Of a stretch of 64,000 nt of DNA, positions 19,110 to 34,627 are shown one piece after another (the first letter of the stretch is position 1; each line of letters starts with the position of its first letter). This stretch comes from Gluconobacter cerevisiae. Its GTDB lineage: Bacteria > Pseudomonadota > Alphaproteobacteria > Acetobacterales > Acetobacteraceae. The stretch is from assembly GCF_015244675.1 (NCBI RefSeq), contig NZ_JABCQO010000004.1, forward strand, positions 124,001-188,000, written 5' to 3'. The notes beneath the pieces were generated by a model. It was not told where the DNA came from. It worked only from the letters and a program-made list of their open reading frames with translations, and did not search any database. A program made the position numbers and the translations under genes.

Positions 19110-19586
19110 TTACCAGCGATAGTGGCTGAATGCCTTATTGGCTTCAGCCATACGGTGCGTGTCTTCGCGCTTCTTGACAGCGGAGCCACGATTGTTGACC
19201 GCATCCATCAGTTCGTTGGACAGACGCTCCTGCATCGTGTTCTCGCCACGCTTGCGGGAGGCATCGATCAGCCAGCGGATCGCGAGGGCCTGACGACGCT
19301 CGGCGCGGACTTCAACCGGAACCTGATAGGTTGCACCACCGACGCGACGCGAGCGGACTTCTACCGCAGGCTTCACGTTGTCCAGAGCCGAGTGGAACAT
19401 GGCCACCGGATCTGCAGTCGTGCCGCCGCGACGGCGCATGACTTCGAGTGCACCGTAAACGATGCCCTCGGCAGTGGATTTCTTACCATCGTACATCAGC
19501 GCATTCATGAAGCGCGTAATGACGACATCTCCGAACTTCGGATCGGGAAGGATCTCGCGCTTTACAGCGCGGTGACGGCGACTCAT
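19110..19586 (-). CDS. rpsG: Small ribosomal subunit protein uS7
   Basis: A 158-residue uS7, a 16S rRNA 3'-domain assembly initiator and, in E. coli, the str-operon repressor. Seen: [60 protein letters not shown], and NKAFSHYRW at the end. Twelve bases after rpsL. The next gene is tuf, not fusA. Confidence 0.98.
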   Translation of the reverse strand: MSRRHRAVKREILPDPKFGDVVITRFMNALMYDGKKSTAEGIVYGALEVMRRRGGTTADPVAMFHSALDNVKPAVEVRSRRVGGATYQVPVEVRAERRQALAIRWLIDASRKRGENTMQERLSNELMDAVNNRGSAVKKREDTHRMAEANKAFSHYRW

Positions 19587-19598
19587 TCCAAATACCTC

Positions 19599-19970
19599 TT
19601 ACTTCGGACGCTTCGCGCCATACAGCGAACGACGCTGACGACGCTTGGCGAGACCCTGTGTATCAAGCACACCACGCAGGATGTGATAACGGACGCCAGG
19701 AAGATCCTTCACGCGGCCACCGCGGATCAGAACAACGCTGTGTTCCTGAAGGTTATGACCTTCACCCGGAATGTAGCTCACGACCTCATACCCGTTGGTC
19801 AGACGCACCTTGGCGACCTTACGCAGAGCGGAGTTCGGCTTCTTCGGCGTTACGGTATACACACGCGTGCAAACGCCGCGCTTCTGCGGGCAGCCCTGCA
19901 GTGCGGGGACCTTGTTCCGCTTTGCGGCCGGCTCACGGCCGTTCGCGATCAACTGGTTGATGGTCGGCAT
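19599..19970 (-). CDS. rpsL: Small ribosomal subunit protein uS12
   Basis: A 123-residue uS12 at the decoding centre and the classic streptomycin-resistance locus. Seen: [60 protein letters not shown] and [20 protein letters not shown]. The [10 protein letters not shown] segment contains the Lys usually present in streptomycin-sensitive strains. It opens the str group after a 378-base gap. Confidence 0.99.
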   Translation of the reverse strand: MPTINQLIANGREPAAKRNKVPALQGCPQKRGVCTRVYTVTPKKPNSALRKVAKVRLTNGYEVVSYIPGEGHNLQEHSVVLIRGGRVKDLPGVRYHILRGVLDTQGLAKRRQRRSLYGAKRPK

Positions 19971-20348
19971 GCGCCCTTCCCAATCCTTGTCCTATTTCAG
20001 GCAGCAACATTACTGTTCCTGCCTTGACATTTGTTCCAACCGACATGCGGTAGGACCGCCTGCCATTTCCACATCGTGAAAAGGAAACAGCCTGAACTGT
20101 TCCCTTCTCTCTACAGCGTGCGGCCTTGGCATTTTCTCCCATAAGGAAAATAGCGGCACCGCATGCGATTCTTTAAACTTCGTCGGCTTTTTCAGCCTTC
20201 CGAGAAGGCATGTGCCGAGGGCGCGGAACCTACGAAGGGTTCGACGCCAAGTCAAGTGGTTCAGCTGAAATGACCCGATTCTGCGCTGAAAGTTTCCAGA
20301 ATCGGGACGGGAAGATCCCCACCTTGTTCAAAAGTGAGGATCCCGTTT
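19971..20348. other. Gap between rpoC and rpsL, presumed str promoter and leader
   Basis: No gene is supported in these 378 bases. Near rpoC lies a perfect inverted repeat (20274-20306). The rest, just upstream of rpsL on the minus strand, should carry a str-group promoter, but no convincing -35/-10 pair was found by eye. Confidence 0.5.
20274..20306 (-). terminator. Inverted repeat downstream of rpoC
   Basis: CCCGATTCTG and CAGAATCGGG are a perfect ten-base inverted repeat with a 13-base spacer, about 43 bases past the rpoC stop. The minus-strand tail TCATTTCAG has no real T run, so it is at best a weak terminator or processing hairpin. Confidence 0.45.
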
Positions 20349-24668
<4,320 letters not shown>

Positions 24669-24748
24669 GCGCCGAAACCCCAATGTGCCCCGCGGCGTAC
24701 CGCGGACACCTTAAAAATGAACCGTAGCGAGAAGGAGGGAGCGGGCAA

Positions 24749-27700
24749 TTACAGCCCGCTCTGCTCGAGTTCGACATTCAGGCCGAGAGACTTCAGTTCC
24801 TTGATAAGAACGTTGAAGCTCTCCGGAATGCCGGCTTCGAAATCGTCCTGTTCGCGAACGATTGCCTCGTAGACCTTGGTACGGCCGGACACGTCATCCG
24901 ACTTCACCGTCAGCATTTCCTGCAGCGTGTAGGCTGCACCATATGCTTCAAGGGCCCACACTTCCATTTCACCAAAGCGCTGACCACCGAACTGCGCCTT
25001 ACCACCCAGCGGCTGCTGCGTGACGAGCGAGTAAGGACCGATCGAACGGGCATGGATCTTGTCGTCGACAAGGTGATGCAGCTTCAGCATGTAGATGTAG
25101 CCGACCGTCGTCTGACGTTCGAACAGTTCACCCGTACGACCGTCAATCAGCTGCGACTGCCCCGACTTGTTGACACCGGCCTTCTCGAGCATCTCTTCGA
25201 TGTCGGGAATGGAAGCGCCATCAAACACCGGCGTTGCAATCGGAAGACCCTTGCGAAGGTTGTTCGCAAGCTCGATCAGCTGTTCGTTCGGCAGTGTCGT
25301 GATGTCGTCATTATAGACCACATCACCATAGACCTCACGAAGACGGTCGAGCAGGTCCTGCTTGCGCTCGCCAGTACGCTGATACTCGTCAACCATGTCG
25401 CCGATGCTTGCGCCGATATTGGCACAGGCCCAGCCCAGATGGGTTTCGAGGATCTGACCGATGTTCATGCGCGACGGCACACCCAGCGGGTTCAGAACAA
25501 TATCAACGGCCTGACCATTCTCAAGGAACGGCATGTCCTCGACGGGAACGACGCGGGAGACGACACCCTTGTTACCATGACGACCGGCCATCTTGTCACC
25601 CGGCTGAAGCTTGCGCTTCACGGCAACAAAGACCTTGACCATCTTCATCACGCCAGGCGGCAGCTCGTCACCGCGCTGGAGCTTCTCGACCTTGCTGTCA
25701 AAGCGCGCATCGATCCGGCGGGTTGCTTCCTTGAACTCACCACGCAGCTTTTCAAGCTCCGCCATGACATCATCAGATGTGACGGCAATGCTAGCCCAGG
25801 TCGCGCGATGATGTTCGTCCAGAACTTCTTCCGTGATCGGCGTACCCGAACGGATACCCTTGAAGCCTGCACCAGCCGTCTGGCCAACCAGACGTTCACG
25901 GAGACGGTTGTAGAAGCTGCGCTCCTGAATACCGCGCTCGTCATCACGATCCTTGGTGAGGCGCTCAATTTCGGCGCGCTCAATCGCCATGGCGCGCTCG
26001 TCCTTGTCCACGCCACGACGGGAGAAGACGCGGACGTCAACGATAGTGCCCGTCGTACCAGGCGGCAGCTTCAGGGACGTGTCACGAACATCGGAAGCTT
26101 TTTCACCGAAGATGGCGCGCAGAAGCTTTTCTTCCGGCGTCATCGGGCTCTCACCCTTCGGCGTCACCTTGCCAACAAGAATGTCACCCGGATTCACTTC
26201 GGCGCCGACATACACAATACCGGCTTCGTCGAGGTTGCGCAGAGCTTCCTCGCCGACATTCGGAATGTCGCGCGTGATTTCTTCCTGACCAAGCTTCGTA
26301 TCACGGGCCATGACTTCGAATTCTTCGATATGGATCGAAGTGAAGACGTCATCGCGAGCAATACGCTCGGAGATCAGAATGGAATCTTCGAAGTTGTAAC
26401 CGTTCCAGGGCATGAACGCGACGAGCACGTTACGACCCAGAGCCAGTTCACCGAGCTCGGTGGACGGACCATCGGCAATGATGTCGCCAGCATGAACCGT
26501 GTCCCCAACCTTCACCAGCGGACGCTGGTTGATGCAGGTGGACTGGTTGGAACGCATATACTTGCGCAGACGATAGATATCGACGCCCTGCGTGGCACCT
26601 GCTTCATCCGTGGCACGAACCACGATACGGGCACCGTCGATCTGATCAATCACACCGCGACGCTTGGCAACGATCGTTGCACCAGAGTCATGCGCAACCG
26701 CGGCTTCCATGCCGGTACCGACCAGCGGGGCGTCAGCCTTCACCAGCGGCACAGCCTGACGCTGCATGTTCGCGCCCATCAGTGCACGGTTGGCGTCATC
26801 GTTCTCGAGGAACGGAATGAGCGCGGCAGCAACAGAGACAAGCTGCTTCGGCGAAACGTCGCAGGCCGTGACCTGCTCCGGCGGGACAACGCGGAAATCA
26901 CCCGAACGACGAACAGAAACAAGTTCGTCCGTCAGACGGCCCTTATCGTCCTGCTTGGCATCTGCCTGGGCGACGACGAGCTTTTCTTCTTCCATGGCGG
27001 AAAGATATTTCCAGCCATCCTGGAGAACGCCCTCTTCCACCAGACGATACGGCGTCTCGATAAAGCCGTATTTGTTGACCTTGGCATAGGTCGACAGCGA
27101 GTTGATCAGACCGATGTTCGGGCCTTCCGGCGTCTCGATCGGGCAGATACGACCGTAATGCGTCGGGTGAACGTCACGGACTTCGAAGCCTGCGCGCTCA
27201 CGTGTCAGACCGCCCGGACCAAGCGCCGAGAGACGACGCTTGTGCGTTACTTCGGAAAGCGGGTTCGTCTGGTCCATGAACTGGCTGAGCTGCGAAGAAC
27301 CGAAGAATTCACGCACCGCAGCAGCCGCAGGCTTCGCATTGATCAGGTCATGCGGCATGACCGTATCGATATCGACAGATCCCATACGCTCGCGGATGGC
27401 ACGCTCCATACGGAGCAGACCAACGCGATACTGGTTTTCCATCAACTCGCCGACGGAGCGGACACGACGGTTACCGAGGTTATCAATATCGTCGATCTGG
27501 CCGCGGCCATCTTTCAGTTCGCACATGATCTTGATCGTGCGCAGGATGTCTTCCTTACGCAGAACGCGCAGGGTATCCGGTGCGTCCACATCAAGGCGCA
27601 TGTTCATCTTTACACGACCGACCGCGGAAAGATCATAACGGCCCTGATCGAAGAACAGACCACGGAACATGGCTTCCGCCGTTTCCTTGGTCGGCGGCTC

Positions 27701-28921
27701 GCCGGGACGCATGATGCGATAGATGTCGATCAGAGCTTCATCGCGGCAGCTATTCTTGTCGGCAGCCAGCGTGTTGCGGATCCACGGACCATGCGAGCCG
27801 TCCACGGACAGGAGCGGAAGCTCCGTAATGCCCATTTCTTCAAGCGCAGCCAGACGGTCTTCGGTCAGCTCTTCGCCTGCTTCACCGTAGATCTCGCCCG
27901 TATTTTCGTTGACGAGGTCATAAGCAAGGAAACGTCCGAGAATATCGAGACGACCGACCTGCACGACACGGGTCTTCTCCGCAATCTTGCGGACCATACG
28001 AGCGGTCAGCTTCGCGTCGGCCTCGGCAACCACTTCGCCCGTATCGGCGTCCACAAGCGGGCTGAGCAGCTTCAGGCCTCGGAATGCGTCGGGATCGAAC
28101 GGACGGGCCCATTCGCCACCCAGACGGGTGAATGGGACAGTCTGGTAGAAATAGGACAGGATTTCATCCTGATCCATTCCACGGATATCGAGCCCCTCGA
28201 CGTCACCGCCCTCGACGATCTTCTGTTCACGCTGCGCGAGGTAGTTTGAACCTTCAAGCGCATAAAGAAGCGTCGTGACCGGGAGCTTACGCTTGCGGTC
28301 AATACGAACGTAAATAAGGTCTTTGGCATCGAACTCAAAATCGAGCCAAGAACCGCGATACGGAATGACACGAGCAGCAAACAGATATTTGCCCGAAGAA
28401 TGCGTCTTGCCCTTATCGTGATCAAAAAACACGCCCGGGCTGCGGTGCATCTGGGAGACGATGACACGCTCGGTGCCGTTGATTATGAAGGTACCGTTAT
28501 CGGTCATGAGCGGCATGTCGCCCATGTAAACCGGCTGTTCCTTCATGTCGTGAATCGAGCGTGAACCGGTGTCCTCGTCGATATCCCACGTCGTCAGGCG
28601 GAGAATGACCTTCAGCGGCGCCGCATAGGTCAGACCACGCTGAATGCACTCTTCAACATCATATTTCGGATCTTCGAATTCGTAGGACATGAAGTCCAGA
28701 CGGCCGCGACCCGCAAAATCGTTGATCGGAAACACTGAACGGAAGACTTCCTGAAGCCCGGCATCCTGCCGGCTGTCAGGGCTTACGTTCATTTGCAGGA
28801 ATGCCTCATAAGAGGCGCGCTGCACGTCAATCAAATTGGGCATCGGCGCAATTTCGGGAATACGCCCGAAACTTTTGCGGATCCTTTTGCGTCCCGTGAA
28901 CGATTTGGTGATCGCGTTCAT
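24749..28921 (-). CDS. rpoB: RNA polymerase beta subunit
   Basis: A 1390-residue beta subunit. Seen: [20 protein letters not shown] near the N-terminus, the rifampicin-determining region ([20 protein letters not shown] then [20 protein letters not shown]), the [15 protein letters not shown] motif, and the C-terminal [20 protein letters not shown]. All rifampicin-pocket residues look wild type. It follows rplL after a 240-base gap with hairpins. A very long open frame on the opposite strand is a codon-bias shadow. Confidence 0.99.
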   Translation of the reverse strand: MNAITKSFTGRKRIRKSFGRIPEIAPMPNLIDVQRASYEAFLQMNVSPDSRQDAGLQEVFRSVFPINDFAGRGRLDFMSYEFEDPKYDVEECIQRGLTYAAPLKVILRLTTWDIDEDTGSRSIHDMKEQPVYMGDMPLMTDNGTFIINGTERVIVSQMHRSPGVFFDHDKGKTHSSGKYLFAARVIPYRGSWLDFEFDAKDLIYVRIDRKRKLPVTTLLYALEGSNYLAQREQKIVEGGDVEGLDIRGMDQDEILSYFYQTVPFTRLGGEWARPFDPDAFRGLKLLSPLVDADTGEVVAEADAKLTARMVRKIAEKTRVVQVGRLDILGRFLAYDLVNENTGEIYGEAGEELTEDRLAALEEMGITELPLLSVDGSHGPWIRNTLAADKNSCRDEALIDIYRIMRPGEPPTKETAEAMFRGLFFDQGRYDLSAVGRVKMNMRLDVDAPDTLRVLRKEDILRTIKIMCELKDGRGQIDDIDNLGNRRVRSVGELMENQYRVGLLRMERAIRERMGSVDIDTVMPHDLINAKPAAAAVREFFGSSQLSQFMDQTNPLSEVTHKRRLSALGPGGLTRERAGFEVRDVHPTHYGRICPIETPEGPNIGLINSLSTYAKVNKYGFIETPYRLVEEGVLQDGWKYLSAMEEEKLVVAQADAKQDDKGRLTDELVSVRRSGDFRVVPPEQVTACDVSPKQLVSVAAALIPFLENDDANRALMGANMQRQAVPLVKADAPLVGTGMEAAVAHDSGATIVAKRRGVIDQIDGARIVVRATDEAGATQGVDIYRLRKYMRSNQSTCINQRPLVKVGDTVHAGDIIADGPSTELGELALGRNVLVAFMPWNGYNFEDSILISERIARDDVFTSIHIEEFEVMARDTKLGQEEITRDIPNVGEEALRNLDEAGIVYVGAEVNPGDILVGKVTPKGESPMTPEEKLLRAIFGEKASDVRDTSLKLPPGTTGTIVDVRVFSRRGVDKDERAMAIERAEIERLTKDRDDERGIQERSFYNRLRERLVGQTAGAGFKGIRSGTPITEEVLDEHHRATWASIAVTSDDVMAELEKLRGEFKEATRRIDARFDSKVEKLQRGDELPPGVMKMVKVFVAVKRKLQPGDKMAGRHGNKGVVSRVVPVEDMPFLENGQAVDIVLNPLGVPSRMNIGQILETHLGWACANIGASIGDMVDEYQRTGERKQDLLDRLREVYGDVVYNDDITTLPNEQLIELANNLRKGLPIATPVFDGASIPDIEEMLEKAGVNKSGQSQLIDGRTGELFERQTTVGYIYMLKLHHLVDDKIHARSIGPYSLVTQQPLGGKAQFGGQRFGEMEVWALEAYGAAYTLQEMLTVKSDDVSGRTKVYEAIVREQDDFEAGIPESFNVLIKELKSLGLNVELEQSGL

Positions 28922-29161
28922 CTATTCTGCCCTCTGCACCAGACCTTCGAGTCGCCCGTAAACTACGCCGGAGAACTGGCTCCTGCATTGCGGACGACCG
29001 GAACGACCGGCCATTATGAAATTTTCAGTACGTGGCGAGCCGCGTACTATACGCCCCTTCTGCTCCAACGGCAAATCGGGCGGGAACCGCATGCGATCCC
29101 CGCCCCATCTGTCTGCCAGGCAGTGGCTGCGACGTGAACGACGCAGCCCGAAATCAGTAGA
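28922..29161 (-). promoter_or_regulatory. rplL-rpoB intergenic leader with several hairpins
   Basis: These 240 bases hold at least three stem-loops on the minus strand: GGCTGCG/CGCAGCC about 12 bases after the rplL stop, GGCGGG/CCCGCC, and AGTACG-TGGC/GCCGCGTACT around GA. In E. coli the equivalent gap holds an attenuator and an RNase III site that lower rpoB relative to rplL. The same role is inferred here from position and folding only. Confidence 0.45.
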
Positions 29162-29536
<375 letters not shown>

Positions 29537-29603
29537 GGTCTTATCCTAAATTGATGTACTGTTGATTAGGTTCAGGCCTACGCCGCGGCGCGGGCCTTCA
29601 TTC

Positions 29604-30128
29604 TCAGGCGGCTTCTGCTTCGCCGGCCTTGGCATAGGCGCCAAAGACGCGAGCAAGCTGGCCAGCCGGCGCCTGGACCACGCCTGCGATACGCGTTGCA
29701 GGGGTATTGATCATACCCACCAGCTTCGCACGCAGCTCGTCCAGCGACGGCAGCTCGGCGAGGGCCTTGACTCCGTCGACGCCAAGCGTCTGGGAACCCA
29801 GGGCGCCACCAAGCACCACCAGTTTGTCATTCGTCTTGGCGAACTCGACGATCACCTTTGCTACTGATGCAGGGTCCTCAGACCACGCAAGCGCGGTCGG
29901 TCCCTTGAGCAGCGGCGCGATGCCGTCGAATTGGGTCCCATCCAGAGCACGGCTGGCCAGCCGGTTCTTCGCAACCTTGTATGTCGCTCCTGCCGCACGA
30001 ATGCGTCGACGCAGTTCCGTCACATCGGCAACCGTCAGACCCTTGTTCTGGGTGACGACAACCATGGACGTGCTGCCAAACACATCGGCGAGGAACTCAA
30101 CAAAGGCCCGTTTTTCCGTACGGTCCAA
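29604..30128 (-). CDS. rplJ: Large ribosomal subunit protein uL10, TTG start
   Basis: A 174-residue uL10, the base of the stalk that carries bL12 dimers and, as an L10-L12 complex, represses its own mRNA in E. coli. Seen: [51 protein letters not shown], and the C-terminal L12-binding helix ending [10 protein letters not shown]. The start codon is TTG at 30126-30128 with GAGGAG eight bases upstream; no nearby ATG gives the family N-terminus. A rare start fits a gene under tight translational control by the leader upstream. Confidence 0.96.
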   Translation of the reverse strand: MDRTEKRAFVEFLADVFGSTSMVVVTQNKGLTVADVTELRRRIRAAGATYKVAKNRLASRALDGTQFDGIAPLLKGPTALAWSEDPASVAKVIVEFAKTNDKLVVLGGALGSQTLGVDGVKALAELPSLDELRAKLVGMINTPATRIAGVVQAPAGQLARVFGAYAKAGEAEAA

Positions 30129-30433
30129 AACCTGTCTCCTCGTCAGTCCGACTTGCGCCGGACCAGGTTACCCATGGAACCACTTCTTTCGAAGCAGTTC
30201 CGCTCGCCTGTCCACAGAAGTGAGCGAACCCAGCACATCGCAGCAGAGCCACTGAATACTGTCGCCCCGTCTGACGCCCGCGATCCCGAAAGATCCTTAA
30301 GGCCCCGAAGGTCCACGTGCGGTCTTGGACAGGTTTGGAAACGACCTGCGAGCAGGTCGCCCCTCAGCCATCACACCCGAAGGCGTGACGTCATTTCGTG
30401 GAGGTCTTTCCCAGAAGGAAGACCTCCTGTCAA
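30129..30433 (-). promoter_or_regulatory. L10 leader region upstream of rplJ
   Basis: A 305-base untranslated gap between rplA and rplJ, the usual place for the L10 leader RNA bound by the L10-L12 complex. Two strong hairpins are visible on the minus strand: one at 30401-30426 and one at 30342-30359 (CGACCTG/CAGGTCG). The kink-turn site could not be verified by eye. Any rplJL promoter would also be here. Confidence 0.6.
30401..30426 (-). other. Stem-loop just after rplA
   Basis: GAGGTCTT(T)CC pairs with GGAAGACCTC, ten pairs with one bulged base, starting about eight bases past the rplA stop. No T run follows on the minus strand. It may mark an mRNA processing point between rplA and the L10 leader. 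Confidence 0.5.
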
Positions 30434-31126
30434 TCAGGCTTCGAAGCTCGAAACGTCAACGCGAACGCCCGGACCCATCGTGGAAGACAGAGCTGCCTTC
30501 TTCAGATACGTTCCCTTGGCACCCGTCGGACGAGCCTTCTGAACGGCATCGACCAGAGCGTTGATGTTCTCAACCAGCTTAGCCTCGTCGAAAGAAGCCT
30601 TGCCAACGCCTGCATGGATGATACCGGCCTTTTCGGCGCGATACTCAACCTGGCCGGACTTGGCTGCCGTGATGGCACCCTTGACGTCCATGGTCACCGT
30701 GCCGAGACGCGGGTTCGGCATCAGACCACGCGGTCCGAGGATCTTACCCAGACGACCAACGAGAGCCATCATGTCCGGCGTTGCGATGCAGCGGTCGAAA
30801 TTGATTTCGCCAGCCTGGATCTTTTCAGCCAGATCTTCCGCACCGACGACTTCCGCACCAGCAGCGAGGGCTTCTTCAGCCTTCGGGCCACGGGCGAAAA
30901 CGCCAACGCGCAGGGTCTTGCCCGTGCCGTTCGGCAGCGAGATCAGACCACGGACCATCTGGTCAGCGTGACGCGGATCGATGCCGAGGTTCAGCGAGAT
31001 TTCGATCGTCTCGTCGAACTTTGCCTTGGCGTTGCTCTTTACGAGAGCGACGGCCTCGGTCAGACCGTACGGCTTGTTACGCTCGACAGTTGCCTGCGCG
31101 GCGTTCAAACGCTTGTTCTTGGCCAT
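30434..31126 (-). CDS. rplA: Large ribosomal subunit protein uL1
   Basis: A 230-residue uL1, the mobile stalk that moves deacylated tRNA out of the E site and, in E. coli, represses rplKA translation. Seen: [60 protein letters not shown] and TKGTYLKK-like [20 protein letters not shown]. Four bases after rplK. Confidence 0.98.
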   Translation of the reverse strand: MAKNKRLNAAQATVERNKPYGLTEAVALVKSNAKAKFDETIEISLNLGIDPRHADQMVRGLISLPNGTGKTLRVGVFARGPKAEEALAAGAEVVGAEDLAEKIQAGEINFDRCIATPDMMALVGRLGKILGPRGLMPNPRLGTVTMDVKGAITAAKSGQVEYRAEKAGIIHAGVGKASFDEAKLVENINALVDAVQKARPTGAKGTYLKKAALSSTMGPGVRVDVSSFEA

Positions 31127-31130
31127 AGGA

Positions 31131-31565
31131 TCAGCCCTCCACCACGTTCAGGCCCATCGACTTGGCGGAACCGGCGAGCATGCGCACGGCGCCATCAATG
31201 TCGTTGGCATTCATGTCCTTGAACTTCTCTGCTGCGATTTCGCGGAGCTGAGTCGTCGTCACGGAACCAACCGCAGCGGACTTACCGACCGTCTGGCTGC
31301 CCTTGGAAATCTTGGCAGCCTTCAGCAGGAAGTACGTGTTCGGCGGCGTCTTCGTGATGAAGGAGAACGTGCGATCCGCGTAGGCGGTGATAACCACCGG
31401 GATCGGCATGCCGGGCTCGAGCTGCTGGGTCTTGGCGTTGAACTCCTTGCAGAACTGCATGATGTTCAGGCCGCGCTGACCCAGAGCCGGACCAACCGGC
31501 GGAGAAGGATTGGCTTTACCAGCCGGGATCTGAAGCTTGATGTAGCCAACGATTTTTTTGGCCAT
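31131..31565 (-). CDS. rplK: Large ribosomal subunit protein uL11
   Basis: A 144-residue uL11 of the GTPase-associated centre. Seen: [40 protein letters not shown] and [20 protein letters not shown]. The frame reaches upstream to 31607, but the ATG at 31565 gives the universal N-terminus. Only 99 bases separate it from the stop of an efflux outer-membrane gene on the same strand; nusG, its usual upstream neighbour, is absent. Confidence 0.98.
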   Translation of the reverse strand: MAKKIVGYIKLQIPAGKANPSPPVGPALGQRGLNIMQFCKEFNAKTQQLEPGMPIPVVITAYADRTFSFITKTPPNTYFLLKAAKISKGSQTVGKSAAVGSVTTTQLREIAAEKFKDMNANDIDGAVRMLAGSAKSMGLNVVEG

Positions 31566-31593
31566 ATCCGGGACTCCCCTGTTTGTCGTTCCC

Positions 31594-31605
31594 GAACCGC
31601 GGTTC
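31594..31605. repeat. 12-bp perfect palindrome upstream of rplK
   Basis: GAACCGCGGTTC is its own reverse complement and lies 29 bases upstream of the rplK start in the 99-base gap after the efflux operon. It may be part of a promoter-operator or may be chance. Confidence 0.3.
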
Positions 31606-31664
31606 AACGGAGTCGGCCATGCCTCCTCCTCCCGCGTTCGAAGTGAGGCGGACCCCTAGACCAG

Positions 31665-33335
31665 TTAAGGCCGTCCCGTCAAGCCTTGTGAAGTAACAGC
31701 AGACACCTGATTGCCTCGCAGATCATTGTCCAGGGGCGAAGCATGATTGTCGATACCGCTGATCGGCTGCGGCGTGCGCAAATCCTTATACTGAAGCGGA
31801 CCGAACGGATCGATCTGTTTGATGCCCGGCAGATCGCTGGCACTCCAGCCGCCACCCAGTGCCCGCACCAGACGCACGGAAGACTGCACCTGCGCCGTCT
31901 GCACCTCGACCTCGGCCAGACGCGCCTGAAGGGCATCCTGCTGGGCCACAAGGGCATCCAGATAATTCGACAAGCCGCCCGTATAGAGCGCCATGGTCAT
32001 GCTCTGCGTGCGCAGCGCCGCATCCACGGCCTTCTGCTGCTGATCCTGGGCGATCTTGAACTGGCGTGTCTGCGTCAGGCCATCTTCGACATCCTGGAAC
32101 GCGGACAGGACGACGGACCGGTAGTTGTCCACCATGCTCCGGTACTGCGACCAGGAGCGCTGGAGCGCTGCACGCCGCAGACCACCGGTAAAGGCCGGCT
32201 CGACCGCCTGAACCGCGATCTTCCAGAATGCCCGGGAGATGCTGGCCAGATCGAAACCGCCATCCTCGAAACCGCCTTCGGCACTGAACGTGATATGCGG
32301 GTAGAACGCAGCGCGTGACACACCGATGGCCCGGGCCGACGCGGCCATCTGCCGCTCGGCAATGGCGATATCCGGGCGACGCTCAAGAAGCGACGCGGGC
32401 AGTCCCGCATTGATCTTCACAACCCCGAAATGCATTTTCACGTCCTTGACGGGCGCGATATGGAAACCTGCGGGGGCCGTGTTGAGCAGGACCGCAATCG
32501 CGTGCTCCATGACGTTGCGTCGGGCGATCAGATTGCTCTTGCCTGCCTGCGCGGAATAGAGCTGGGTCTCTGCACGGGAAACATCCAGTCCGGCACCGAT
32601 CGAACCCGCCTGACGCAGTTCCGTGATCTCGACCGCGGCACGGAAGTAGCGGATGGAGTCATCATAAACCGCGTTCTGGGCATCAAGCCCGCGCAGGGCG
32701 ATATAGTCGGACGCCAGTTCCGCTTCCAGACTCAGCCTGGCCAGCGCGTACTGGCCTGCCGAAGCCTGCGCCAGGTTTTTCTGCATCCGCGTGGTGTTAC
32801 GGATCGAGTTCCAGAAATCCGGCTCCCAGGTCGCAGCACCGCTATAGGCCTGATTGGACTCATAAACGAGACTGCTGCTCGTGGCCGGGTTCATATACAG
32901 CCGGCCGAGGGAGCCCTTGTTGTCGCTCATGTGAGCCGCGCCGGTCACCTGCGGATACAGACGGCTTTCCGTCTCGCGGGCCACATCGCGGGCCTGCGTG
33001 AAGGCTTCCGCCGCGGCCTGCAGATCGGGATTAACGGCCAGCATGCGCTTTTCGAGCCCATCAAGAATGGGATCGTTGAACATGGTCCACCAGTCACTGC
33101 GGACAACGCCATCCGCGGGCTGCGCATTGCCCATCAGCCCCTTCCCTTCCCATCCTTCGGGATAGAGGAATTTCTGGGGATGATATTCAGGCGACAGATC
33201 ACATGACGCCAGCCCGATGGAGAACACGCCGGCCAGAGCCGTCGTGATTCGCCATCGGGAGCGGTTACGTCTGGAAGAAGCCGTGGCTGACGGAGATGAC
33301 TGGAGCGGGGATGACTGGGAACATTCCGGTTTCAT
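31665..33335 (-). CDS. NodT-family outer-membrane efflux lipoprotein
   Basis: A 556-residue outer-membrane channel for the RND pump encoded upstream. A long basic N-terminus precedes a hydrophobic stretch ending in lipobox LASC (Cys about residue 45), so the mature protein is probably lipidated. Seen: DWWTMFNDPILDGLEKRMLA, NPDLQAAAEAFTQARDVARE, LLERRPDIAIAERQMAASAR and VRALGGGWSASDLP. The ATG shares one base with the adaptor stop (TGATG). The C-terminal 60 residues form a polar tail. rplK follows on the same strand. Confidence 0.93.
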   Translation of the reverse strand: MKPECSQSSPLQSSPSATASSRRNRSRWRITTALAGVFSIGLASCDLSPEYHPQKFLYPEGWEGKGLMGNAQPADGVVRSDWWTMFNDPILDGLEKRMLAVNPDLQAAAEAFTQARDVARETESRLYPQVTGAAHMSDNKGSLGRLYMNPATSSSLVYESNQAYSGAATWEPDFWNSIRNTTRMQKNLAQASAGQYALARLSLEAELASDYIALRGLDAQNAVYDDSIRYFRAAVEITELRQAGSIGAGLDVSRAETQLYSAQAGKSNLIARRNVMEHAIAVLLNTAPAGFHIAPVKDVKMHFGVVKINAGLPASLLERRPDIAIAERQMAASARAIGVSRAAFYPHITFSAEGGFEDGGFDLASISRAFWKIAVQAVEPAFTGGLRRAALQRSWSQYRSMVDNYRSVVLSAFQDVEDGLTQTRQFKIAQDQQQKAVDAALRTQSMTMALYTGGLSNYLDALVAQQDALQARLAEVEVQTAQVQSSVRLVRALGGGWSASDLPGIKQIDPFGPLQYKDLRTPQPISGIDNHASPLDNDLRGNQVSAVTSQGLTGRP

Positions 33336-34627
33336 CAGCGAGATCCGGCCTCCTCAGGGTTTGCATCATGCTGACGGACAGGCTGCTGATCCGCATCCTG
33401 CTGCGCTTTGCTCGGCGTGTTGTATCCCGGCGTGGTCGGGACGATCTTGACTTCATCCCCTTCCAGCAGATCAGCAGTAGGGTTGGCAACCACACGGTCG
33501 TCTTTTGTAATACCGCTGAGGACCTGGACTGTCGTGCCAAAGTTGATGCCGACGGTCACATTCACCAGATGGGCGTGGTTATTGATGACCTTGGCCACCT
33601 GTGTTCCCTCGGCCCTGAAGATGATCGCGCCTTCCGGCAGGATCAGGATGTTCGGATTGCCGGGAGCCGAAATATGTGCGGTCGCATAGGAGTTCGGCCA
33701 CAGCAGATTATCGCTGTTATCCAGCGTCAGCTCGGTCGTGACCGTACGGGTCGCGGCATTGAAGGCGTTGGCCGTTGCAAGGAACGTCGCCCGGAAGCGG
33801 CTTCCCGGATACTGCGGCACCGTCAGCTCGGCTTCGATCTTCGGGGAAATGACGCTGGCGAAATCCTGCGGGACCGACACGAACACGCGCATGCGGTGTA
33901 CATCGGCCACCGAGAACAGTTCGAACGCCGTGCCCCGTGAATTGAGATTGCCACCGCCTGCGTTCACGTAGTCACCCACGTTCACCAGACGCGACGTCAC
34001 GATCCCGTCGAACGGTGCGACGATCTTCTTGAAGTCCTCAAGGGCCTGGAAGCGGTCCACATCATGACGCGCGGCTTCAAGCTCGGCTTTCTGGGCGGCG
34101 GCATTGGCGGCCTGCACGTCCACTTCCTGACGCGACACGGCCTGTGTTCCCTTCAGGGCCGTCCAGCGCTGGGTCGTGATCAGGGCCAGATTGTACCGCG
34201 CCAGAATGACGTTGTACTGCGCCTTGGCTGCCTCGAACTGGGCGTCGATGCTCGGGGTGCTGATTTCAGCCAGAACATCGCCGCGTTTCACATGCGCGCC
34301 GTAGTCCTTGTACCACATCTTCACATAGCCCGAGACCTGCGCGTAGATCGGCGCCTCATACCAGGCCGCGAGATTGGCAGGCAGATCGACCTGCCGCGTC
34401 TTCGGACCCGGCTGCGGCGCAATCAGGGTGACGGGTGGAATGGCCGCGTCTTCTGTCGCGCCGGTCAGGGAATGATAATGCGTTCCCCGCTGCACGATCC
34501 CCCAGGCCGCCAGAGCAATCGCCAGCAGAATCACCACCAGCAGAATGAGCTTGCCGCGCGCGCCTGAACCCGTACGGGCCGGAGGGTTTGTCGGAGGCAC
34601 CTGCCCCTGATCCGCAGAATGGCTCAC
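33335..34627 (-). CDS. RND efflux periplasmic adaptor (HlyD/AcrA family), GTG start
   Basis: A 430-residue membrane fusion protein that links the RND pump to the NodT channel. Residues about 25-46 form the N-terminal membrane anchor (GKLILLVVILLAIALAAWGI). Then come lipoyl halves (APIYAQVSGYVKMWYKDYGA; IVAPFDGIVTSRLVNVGDYV), a coiled-coil hairpin, and the beta-barrel region. The start is GTG at 34627, overlapping the pump stop as GTGA, with GGAG seven bases upstream. The tail of about 35 residues is Gln/Asp-rich and likely disordered. Confidence 0.93.
   Translation of the reverse strand: MSHSADQGQVPPTNPPARTGSGARGKLILLVVILLAIALAAWGIVQRGTHYHSLTGATEDAAIPPVTLIAPQPGPKTRQVDLPANLAAWYEAPIYAQVSGYVKMWYKDYGAHVKRGDVLAEISTPSIDAQFEAAKAQYNVILARYNLALITTQRWTALKGTQAVSRQEVDVQAANAAAQKAELEAARHDVDRFQALEDFKKIVAPFDGIVTSRLVNVGDYVNAGGGNLNSRGTAFELFSVADVHRMRVFVSVPQDFASVISPKIEAELTVPQYPGSRFRATFLATANAFNAATRTVTTELTLDNSDNLLWPNSYATAHISAPGNPNILILPEGAIIFRAEGTQVAKVINNHAHLVNVTVGINFGTTVQVLSGITKDDRVVANPTADLLEGDEVKIVPTTPGYNTPSKAQQDADQQPVRQHDANPEEAGSR

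Noticed and set aside
25052-28249. A 1065-codon open frame on the plus strand inside rpoB
   Set aside because: It is fully antisense to rpoB, has no family signature and arises from the strong codon bias of the real gene.
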